From CAZVCJ01 sp964625745 (lineage in GTDB: Bacteria > Chloroflexota > Anaerolineae > VGOG01), in NCBI GenBank assembly GCA_964625745.1, contig CAZVCJ010000090.1, forward strand, positions 1-15,918: a stretch of DNA of 15,918 nt. Direction: 5' to 3'. A model generated the notes under the pieces. It did not search any database and was not told where the DNA came from. It saw nothing but the letters and a program-made list of their open reading frames with translations. Of the stretch, positions 1 to 5,756 are shown in pieces; position 1 is the first letter of the stretch, and the number at the start of each line of letters is the position of its first letter. Position numbers and translations under genes: made by a program.

Positions 1-1341
1 GTCCTGTGCGATGATTTTGGCTCCAGGTTCGGCGGCACCGAGGGTGAGCGCCAGGCCGCTGAGTTCTTCAAGGCGAAAATGGAAGAATACGGCCTGAGCA
101 ATGTCCACCTGGAACCGATCGAATACACCGGCTGGACCAGAGGAGAGGCCAGGCTGGAAATCATCAGCCCCGTCCCCCAAATCATCCCCTGTATCAGCCT
201 TCCCTATTCCCCCCCGGTTGATCTGGAAGGCACTATCATTGACATGCGGGACGGCGCACCCAAAGACTTCGACCGGCGGGCTGACGAAATCAAGGGCAAG
301 ATCGTCATGACCACCAGTGTGGTCAGTCCCAAAGGATCAAAAAGATGGATTCATCGGAGCGAGAAGTACGGGCGCAGTCTCATGGCTGGCGCGACCGGCT
401 TCATCTTCGTCAACCACTACCCCGGTTATGGGCCGGCCACGGGCGACATCGGGTACGATGGAGCAGGGCTCATCCCCGGCATCTCCCTTTGCAAAGAAGA
501 TGGCGCCCTTATCCAACGGCTTTTGAAACGCAAGGGGGAAGTGAGAATCCGCCTGACCAGCACCGACCATTGCCAGCCCACGACCTCGTGGAACATCATG
601 GGGGACTTGCCCGGTCGGCAGGTTCCAGATCAGGTGGTGATGCTGGGCTGCCACTACGACGGCCACGACATCTCCCAGGGTGCAGGAGATCCAGCTTCCG
701 GCGCGGTATCGGTGCTGGAAGCAGCCCGCGTATTGGCCAAATACGGCCCCGCCCTCCCCTGCACCGTTCGCTTTGCCCTGTGGGGCATCGAAGAGATCGG
801 CCTGTACGGCTCCAGAGAATACGTCAAGGCTCACGCCAACGAACTATCCAACGTCCGCTTTTACCTGAACATGGACAGCGCTGGAACCGAGACCAACAAT
901 CGGGACATCGTGTTGAATGAATGGCCCGACCTGGAATCCTGTTTTGAGGGCTGGGGCGAAGAGATGGCGCTCGGATTTGCGGTCGGGCAGTCGGTCTCTG
1001 CCTATTCTGACCATTTCCCTTTCTTCATGGCTGGCGTACCCACCGGTGGCATGCAATCGGCAGAAAGATCGCTGGCCGGGCGCGGCTACGGTCACACACG
1101 GTACGACACAGTGGACAAGGTAGATCTGACCAGTCTGCGCGAAGCCTCGACTCTGGCTGCCCGCCTGGCTCTGCGAATGGCCAGCGAAGAAACCTGGCCC
1201 GTAACCCGCAGGGATGAGAAAGCCGTCCTGGAGCTGCTCGACAGCCCCGAATACCGGGAAGAACAAGAGTACAGGGACCGACTCGATGCGTTCTACGAGA
1301 AAGCAAGGCAACAAGGCGCGTCGTCTCAGCCTGGAGGGTAA
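1..1341 (+). CDS. M28 family zinc metallopeptidase, 5' end missing
   Basis: Likely a co-catalytic di-zinc exopeptidase of family M28 (aminopeptidase Y/IAP type) that removes N-terminal residues from peptides. The frame is open from base 1, and the codons before the first ATG (position 79) encode the typical M28 stretch FGSRFGGTEGERQAAEFF, so the true start lies outside the window; 446 residues are visible. A PA-like insert occupies about residues 75-180. All five expected metal ligands are present: H218 in HYDGHD, D230 in GAGDPASG, E265 after catalytic-base candidate E264 in WGIEEIGLYGS, D292 in LNMDSAG and H365 in GYGHTRYDT. Cell location cannot be judged because the N-terminus is absent. 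It shares direction with the next two genes, but a palindromic repeat lies between, so cotranscription is uncertain. Substrate is unknown; the family call is firm. Confidence 0.9.
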   Translation, partial: VLCDDFGSRFGGTEGERQAAEFFKAKMEEYGLSNVHLEPIEYTGWTRGEARLEIISPVPQIIPCISLPYSPPVDLEGTIIDMRDGAPKDFDRRADEIKGKIVMTTSVVSPKGSKRWIHRSEKYGRSLMAGATGFIFVNHYPGYGPATGDIGYDGAGLIPGISLCKEDGALIQRLLKRKGEVRIRLTSTDHCQPTTSWNIMGDLPGRQVPDQVVMLGCHYDGHDISQGAGDPASGAVSVLEAARVLAKYGPALPCTVRFALWGIEEIGLYGSREYVKAHANELSNVRFYLNMDSAGTETNNRDIVLNEWPDLESCFEGWGEEMALGFAVGQSVSAYSDHFPFFMAGVPTGGMQSAERSLAGRGYGHTRYDTVDKVDLTSLREASTLAARLALRMASEETWPVTRRDEKAVLELLDSPEYREEQEYRDRLDAFYEKARQQGASSQPGG

Positions 1342-1352
1342 CTGCTCAGGCT

Positions 1353-1436
1353 GTGTCATTGCGAGGCGGCGCTTTTCCGCCGAAGCAATCCCCTACTCGC
1401 GCATTGGAGATTGCTTCGCTTCGCTCGCAATGACAC
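1353..1436. repeat. Nested palindromic intergenic repeat (REP/MITE-like)
   Basis: The outer arms GTGTCATTGCGAG (1353-1365) and CTCGCAATGACAC (1424-1436) are perfect 13 bp inverted complements. Inside them CGAAGCAATC (1381-1390) pairs with GATTGCTTCG (1409-1418), and GGCGG (1365-1369) pairs with CCGCC (1377-1381). The element fills most of the 124 bp gap between the peptidase and kinase genes. I recognise this layout as a repeat found in many copies in several bacterial phyla and often mis-called as small ORFs. It has no coding capacity for mobility, so it would be non-autonomous. It could also act as a hairpin between the two transcripts. Confidence 0.8.
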
Positions 1437-1465
1437 CTGAGTAGTCACCCTGGAGGAATAACAAA

Positions 1466-3412
1466 TTGAAAATCTTTGTCCCCGGACGTATCTGTTTGTT
1501 TGGCGAGCACTCCGACTGGGCCGGAGGATACCGGCGCATCAATGCAGAAATCGCGAAGGGTCATACGCTGCTCACAGGAACCGATCAGGGCATCTATGCC
1601 GAGGTCGAGCCGCATCCCACCGCGTTGGTGTTGACCTCGACCACACCCGATGACCAGAAACACGGCCCCCGCGAGATCCCTATGGAGCCCAGGGCGCTGC
1701 TAGAGGTGGCCCAGCAGGGAGGCTTCTGGAGCTACGTCGCAGGGGTCGCCTATCAAATCTTGACTCACTACCACGTGCGCGGCCTGGTGATCAACAACTA
1801 CCAGACCGATCTGCCGATCAAGAAGGGACTCTCGTCGAGCGCGGCGATCTGCGTCTTGATAGCGCGGGCTTTCAACCGCACCTACGATCTAAAGATGACC
1901 GTCCGGGGCGAGATGGAACTGGCCTACCAGGGTGAGATCACGACGCCATCACGATGCGGGCGCATGGATCAGGGCTGCGCTTTTGGCAATCGCCCCATCC
2001 TCATGACCTACGACGGCGACCATCTGGACGTGACCGAGTTGCAGGTTCCAGAGGATATGTACTTCGTCATCGTGGATTTGCAGGCTCAGAAGGACACCCT
2101 GGAGATCCTGGCTCGGCTGAACCGCTGTTACCCCTTCGCCGAGGGCGAGATCGAGCAGGGCGTGCAACAACTGCTGGGGCCGATCAACGAGCGGATGGTG
2201 CACCAGGCTATCGAGGCACTCCAGGCAGGGGACGCCGAACGGCTGGGCGCGTTGATGGTCGAGGCGCAGGCGTTCTTTGACCGCTACGCAACTCCAGCCT
2301 GCCCAGAGGAGCTGACTGCCCCGGTTCTGCACCGCGTGTTGAACTACGAGCCGCTCCAGCCGCACATCTGGGGTGGGAAGGGCCTCGGCTCGCAGGGTGA
2401 CGGCACAGCGCAGTTCATTGCCCGCAGCGAGGCCGACCAGCAAGCGGTGATCGAGATCATCGAACGCGACCTGGGGACGCCCTGCCTCACGCTGACGTTG
2501 CGCACCGGCCAGAAGGTGCGCAAGGCGGTTATCCCAGCAGCAGGCTTCGGGGCGCGACTTTTCCCGGCTACGAAGGCGGCCAAGAAAGAGCTGTTCCCCA
2601 TCATAGATCGCGACGGAATCGCCAAGCCCGCTATCCTGCTGATCGTCGAGGAAGCGCTCAGCGCTGGGATAGACGAGGTGATCATCATCGTGCAAGAGCA
2701 CGATCTGGCAGCCTTTCAGTCGTTCTTCAACGTGCAGATCACGATCGAGAACTACAATAAACTGCCGCGCCACTTCCAGGAGTACGCACAGCGCATCCTC
2801 GAGATAGGGCGGCGGGTGTCTTTCGTGATCCAGAAAACACAAGAAGGCTTCGGGCACGCCGTGTACTGCGCACGGGAGGCGGTTGGCAACGAGCCCTTCC
2901 TGCTGATGCTGGGGGATCATCTCTACCGCTCCACCAGTGAGGTTTCATGTGCGCAGCAGTTGATCGAGGCCTACGACAAGCATTCCGTCAGTGTGCTGGG
3001 TCTGCGCCGCACCCCTGAAGATCAGATCGCGAACTTTGGGGCGGCGACGGGAGTGTGGATCGAAGAGAACGTCGCTCCGCTTACGTCGCGCCGCTCACTG
3101 CTGAACGTCACCGAGTTCGTCGAGAAACCAACGGTGGACTACGCTCAGAATAACCTCCGCGTGTCCGGCCTGCCGCAGGATGAGTACCTGACCGTCTTCG
3201 GCCAGTACGTCATCAAGCCGCAGTTGTTCGATTATCTGGAGGAACACATCGCCAACAACGTGCGCGAGCGGGGCGAGTTCCAGCTAACCTCAGCGCTGGA
3301 TCGCCTGCGGCAGGAAGACGGCTTCCTGGGGTTGATCATAGACGGACAACGCTACGACATTGGCTTGCCGGAGTATTATCTGGAGACGCTGCGGACTTTT
3401 CGTCAGGAATGA
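1466..3412 (+). CDS. Fused GHMP sugar kinase / sugar-1-phosphate nucleotidyltransferase
   Basis: Predicted bifunctional cytoplasmic sugar-salvage enzyme of 648 residues: the N-terminal half phosphorylates a sugar at C1 with ATP, and the C-terminal half transfers a nucleotide to the sugar-1-phosphate. Kinase part (about 1-345): galactokinase-like GEHSDWAGG at 13-21, ATP loop LPIKKGLSSSAA at 116-127, CGRMDQ at 164-169 with D168 aligning with the galactokinase catalytic Asp, and a GHMP motif 3-like GGKGLGSQGDG at 303-313. Nucleotidyltransferase part (about 350-648): PAAGFGARLFPATK at 357-370, GFGHAV at 461-466, LGDH at 482-485, EFVEKP at 550-555, EFQLTSALDRL at 604-614 and YDIGLPEYYLE at 630-640, all GalU-like. 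The start is TTG, chosen because GGAGGA (1452-1457) lies 8 nt upstream and the protein then begins at the first beta strand. The sugar (galactose, a uronic acid or another) and nucleotide are not determined. Confidence 0.85.
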   Translation: MKIFVPGRICLFGEHSDWAGGYRRINAEIAKGHTLLTGTDQGIYAEVEPHPTALVLTSTTPDDQKHGPREIPMEPRALLEVAQQGGFWSYVAGVAYQILTHYHVRGLVINNYQTDLPIKKGLSSSAAICVLIARAFNRTYDLKMTVRGEMELAYQGEITTPSRCGRMDQGCAFGNRPILMTYDGDHLDVTELQVPEDMYFVIVDLQAQKDTLEILARLNRCYPFAEGEIEQGVQQLLGPINERMVHQAIEALQAGDAERLGALMVEAQAFFDRYATPACPEELTAPVLHRVLNYEPLQPHIWGGKGLGSQGDGTAQFIARSEADQQAVIEIIERDLGTPCLTLTLRTGQKVRKAVIPAAGFGARLFPATKAAKKELFPIIDRDGIAKPAILLIVEEALSAGIDEVIIIVQEHDLAAFQSFFNVQITIENYNKLPRHFQEYAQRILEIGRRVSFVIQKTQEGFGHAVYCAREAVGNEPFLLMLGDHLYRSTSEVSCAQQLIEAYDKHSVSVLGLRRTPEDQIANFGAATGVWIEENVAPLTSRRSLLNVTEFVEKPTVDYAQNNLRVSGLPQDEYLTVFGQYVIKPQLFDYLEEHIANNVRERGEFQLTSALDRLRQEDGFLGLIIDGQRYDIGLPEYYLETLRTFRQE

Positions 3413-3432
3413 CACCTGACTGAGGAGGGACA

Positions 3433-4641
3433 ATGACCGACTTTCGCACTGAATCAGAGCAGATGCAGGCCCAATTGATTTCCTGGAGGCGAGATTTCCA
3501 TAGGCACCCGGAACTGGCCTTCGAGGAGCATCGCACCGCCGGCATCGTGGCCCGGCATCTGGAAAGGTTGGGCTATCGGGTAAGAACGGGGGTGGCAAAA
3601 ACCGGGGTGATAGGCGTGCTGGAAGGGCCTGTCCTGAGCGTGGTCGAAGGAACGCACCCTGGCCCAGTGGTGATGCTCCGCTTCGACATGGACGCTCTGC
3701 CCGTCGCCGAGGAGACCGGGGCCGAGTACGCCTCCCAGGTGCCAGGATGTATGCACGCCTGCGGCCACGATGGCCACGTGGCGATGGGCATGGGACTGGC
3801 TGAACTCCTGGCCGCCCGCCGTGACCAAATGACCGGAACCGTGAAATTGATCTTCCAGCCCGCCGAGGAGAATGGTGGCGGGGCCAGGGAGATGATCAAA
3901 GAGGGGGCGCTGAAGGAACCCTGCCCCGACGTCTTTCTGGCCGCCCACGTCTGGATGGAGAAGCCAGTGGGGATGGTGGATGTGACCGCCGGGCCGGTGA
4001 TGGCGGCAGCCGAGAAATGGATCTGCACCATCCGTGGTCGGGGCGGCCATGGGGCGCTTCCCCAACTTGCGGTGGACCCCATCGTGGCAGCGGCACAGGT
4101 GGTGACCGCCCTACAGACGGTGGTTAGCCGCAACGTCAGCCCGTTAGACACGGCCGTGGTGAGTGTCGGCTCCATCCACGGCGGCGACGCCTTCAACGTC
4201 ATCCCGCCGCAGGTGGAAATGACCGGCACCATCCGTACCTTCGAGCCATCCACCCGGGAGGCGGTCTTACAACGCGTGCGGGAGGTGATCGAGGGGGTGG
4301 CGGCCGCCTGTGGCGCCAGCGCTGAGCTGGAGATCATTCCTCTCACCCCGCCTGTCATCAACGACGCTCAGGTCGCCGAGGTGGTCCGACAGGCGGCGGA
4401 AACGGTTCTAGGGGCGGAGCACGTCACCTCCGGGGAGCGGACGATGGGCAGCGAGGACGCCGCCTTCTTCGTGCAGGAGGTGCCGGGCTGCTACTTCTTC
4501 CTGGGGGCAGCCAATCCTGAGAAGGGCCTGACTGCCGCCCACCACAACCCCCGGTTCGATTTCGACGAGGAAGTATTGGTAACTGGCCTGGCGACCCTGG
4601 CCCAGGCAGCGGCGTTCTATTTGCTGAAGGCTGAAGCTTGA
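3433..4641 (+). CDS. M20D metallopeptidase (amidohydrolase; N-acyl amino acid or hippurate hydrolase type)
   Basis: A 402-residue di-metal amidohydrolase of the M20D family, which cleaves N-acyl amino acids, aminoacyl conjugates or similar amides in the cytoplasm. Expected signatures are present: RHPELAFEE at 24-32, HACGHDGH at 108-115 (C110 and H112 ligands), FQPAEENGGGA at 141-151, AAHVW with H172, dimerisation-domain GRGGHGALP at 202-210, IPPQVEMTGTIRTF at 257-270, GSEDAAFF at 339-346, and HHNPRFDFDE at 370-379. Length is normal for the family. The ATG follows GAGGAGGG by a few bases and lies 20 bp after the kinase/nucleotidyltransferase stop, suggesting one transcript. Around residues 65-74 the protein reads PVLSVVEGTH, where relatives usually have only a short loop; this coincides with an in-frame repeat described separately. 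The exact substrate is unknown. Confidence 0.92.
   Translation: MTDFRTESEQMQAQLISWRRDFHRHPELAFEEHRTAGIVARHLERLGYRVRTGVAKTGVIGVLEGPVLSVVEGTHPGPVVMLRFDMDALPVAEETGAEYASQVPGCMHACGHDGHVAMGMGLAELLAARRDQMTGTVKLIFQPAEENGGGAREMIKEGALKEPCPDVFLAAHVWMEKPVGMVDVTAGPVMAAAEKWICTIRGRGGHGALPQLAVDPIVAAAQVVTALQTVVSRNVSPLDTAVVSVGSIHGGDAFNVIPPQVEMTGTIRTFEPSTREAVLQRVREVIEGVAAACGASAELEIIPLTPPVINDAQVAEVVRQAAETVLGAEHVTSGERTMGSEDAAFFVQEVPGCYFFLGAANPEKGLTAAHHNPRFDFDEEVLVTGLATLAQAAAFYLLKAEA
3628..3651 (+). repeat. Short dispersed repeat inserted in frame in the M20D gene
   Basis: The core CTGAGC-GTG-GTCGAAG (3634-3649) matches 13 of 16 bases of a copy in gene 8413-10770 (complement of 9716-9731), with only the three central bases differing. 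Here it encodes VLSVVEG in the loop before the strand leading to MLRFDMDALP. I recognise this word as a common dispersed repeat in Chloroflexota-like genomes. The insertion keeps the frame and sits in a surface loop of the catalytic domain, so the enzyme is probably still functional. Confidence 0.7.
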
Positions 4642-4656
4642 GCGCATACATACCAA

Positions 4657-4692
4657 AAAACTCCCCGGCGCAACGGTCAACCGGGGAGTTTT
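4657..4692. terminator. Bidirectional rho-independent terminator between convergent genes
   Basis: A perfect 12 bp stem, AAAACTCCCCGG (4657-4668) with CCGGGGAGTTTT (4681-4692), encloses a 12-base loop. On the plus strand it ends in four Ts directly after the M20D gene. On the minus strand it ends in six Ts, serving the leftward operon whose last gene stops at 4872. The convergent layout fits a shared terminator. Confidence 0.9.
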
Positions 4693-4725
4693 GAGGCTGG
4701 GCAGGTAGCGAGTCTCTAGCACGCC

Positions 4726-4856
4726 TGTCGGAGAGGGCATGCTCCCAGACTTCGGAAGTCTTGATCTGAGAACTCTTAGTGCATCAACTACCTGAAATCG
4801 ACTGAAATCCCTGCAAGCTTGAGCTACTATGGAGACTTCCGAAGTCTTCTCCGACA
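4726..4856. repeat. Long inverted repeat built on an AGACTTC/GAAGTCT palindrome
   Basis: TGTCGGAG (4726-4733) pairs with CTCCGACA (4849-4856). Inside, the near-palindrome AGACTTCGGAAGTCT (4747-4761) recurs as its exact complement AGACTTCCGAAGTCT (4833-4847). The centre holds a direct repeat of CTGAAATC near 4792-4810. The unit looks like a non-coding mobile or REP-type element of about 130 bp in the convergent gap. It is downstream of the terminator for the plus-strand genes and just past the last gene of the minus-strand operon. Confidence 0.75.
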
Positions 4857-4871
4857 AGCTCCTGGCACGCC

Positions 4872-5756
4872 TCATTCGGCATGGAGCACAAACTGCGCCA
4901 ATTCCTCTAACCGACAGGTAGCCAGCCCAATCACGTGGTCGCCGCCGCCATAGTAGACATAGACCAGGCCATCCACCACCGGGTTGGCGCAGCAGAAGAC
5001 CACGTTGGGCACGTCGCCGCGCAACTCCCACAACTCCTCGGGCCACAGGATGGGCTTCTTCGGCCGATAGATCACTCGCGTCGGATCATCCAGGTCGAGG
5101 AGCGCCGCGCCCAGGCGGTAGACATGGTCGTGGTCGTAAGCGTGGTAGATTATCAGCCAGCCGTGCTCGGTCTCGATGGGCACGCCCCCCGCCCCCACTC
5201 GCTGGCAGTCCCAGTTGCCCGGCCGGGGCTCCATCACCACCTCGAAGTCCCCCCACTCCCTGAGATCATCGCTGTAGGCGACCCAGATCGAGGGCGGCCG
5301 CCGATGGAAGGACACGTATCGCCCCCCGATCTGACGCGGAAACAGCGCGTGGTCCTTGTTGTCCTCGCCCCTCACCAGCGGGCCGATCCTCTGCCAGGTG
5401 ATGAGATTGGTACTCTCGGCGAACATGGGCGTGATGCCCAGAGGCGAATAGGCGGTGTAGGCCATGATGAAGCGCCCCTCGTCGGCCAGGCAGGTGACGC
5501 GGGGGTCTTCGACGCCGCGCGTCTCCCACTCGCCCTGCGGGGCGAGGATGGGCTGCCCCAGGCGGTTGAAATGGACGCCGTCCGCGCTGACGGCGTAGCC
5601 GATGCGGCTGACGTAGTCCAACCCCTGGGCGCGGTAGAACAGGTGGAACAGGCCGTTGTGGTGAATGGCCCCGCAGTTGAACACGTTGAGCGATTCCCAC
5701 TCGTTGAAAGGGTTGGGCTTGAGGATGGGGTTATCGGGATGGCGGCGTAGTTTCAT
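4872..5756 (-). CDS. GH130 family beta-mannoside phosphorylase or hydrolase
   Basis: Predicted cytoplasmic five-bladed beta-propeller enzyme of 294 residues with no signal peptide. GH130 members act on beta-1,4- or beta-1,2-linked mannosides, either by phosphorolysis or hydrolysis. Signatures from the ATG: NPIL near 10, RGVEDPR at 80-86 (D84 is the candidate general acid), KDHALFPRQIGGRY at 134-147, RPPSIW at 153-158, VGAGGVPIETEHGWLIIYHA at 187-206, YRLGAALLDLDDP at 213-225, DVPNVVF at 248-254 and YYGGGD at 268-273. The ATG at 5756 is preferred because the family usually begins just before NPIL; a GTG at 5774 would add six residues, and neither start has a strong ribosome site. It overlaps the end of the upstream lipoprotein gene by 26 bp, suggesting translational coupling. 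Phosphorylase versus hydrolase cannot be settled by eye. Confidence 0.88.
   Translation of the reverse strand: MKLRRHPDNPILKPNPFNEWESLNVFNCGAIHHNGLFHLFYRAQGLDYVSRIGYAVSADGVHFNRLGQPILAPQGEWETRGVEDPRVTCLADEGRFIMAYTAYSPLGITPMFAESTNLITWQRIGPLVRGEDNKDHALFPRQIGGRYVSFHRRPPSIWVAYSDDLREWGDFEVVMEPRPGNWDCQRVGAGGVPIETEHGWLIIYHAYDHDHVYRLGAALLDLDDPTRVIYRPKKPILWPEELWELRGDVPNVVFCCANPVVDGLVYVYYGGGDHVIGLATCRLEELAQFVLHAE

Noticed and set aside
337..834. Long open frame opposite the M28 peptidase gene
   Set aside because: It is a reverse-strand shadow of a strongly supported gene, and its translation shows no recognisable domain.
1214..1444. 76-codon frame running from the peptidase end through the palindromic repeat
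   Set aside because: Its C-terminal half is just the translated repeat, a well-known source of spurious ORFs; its first half overlaps the peptidase in another frame.
1949..2920. 323-codon frame antisense to the kinase/nucleotidyltransferase fusion
   Set aside because: Shadow frame caused by GC-rich codon bias; no domain and no ribosome site, while the plus-strand frame has motifs across the same region.
1429..3419. The 12-mer AATGACACCTGA occurs both at 1429-1440 and 3408-3419
   Set aside because: Several 12-mer coincidences are expected by chance in a 16 kb window, and flanking bases do not match enough to call a second repeat copy.
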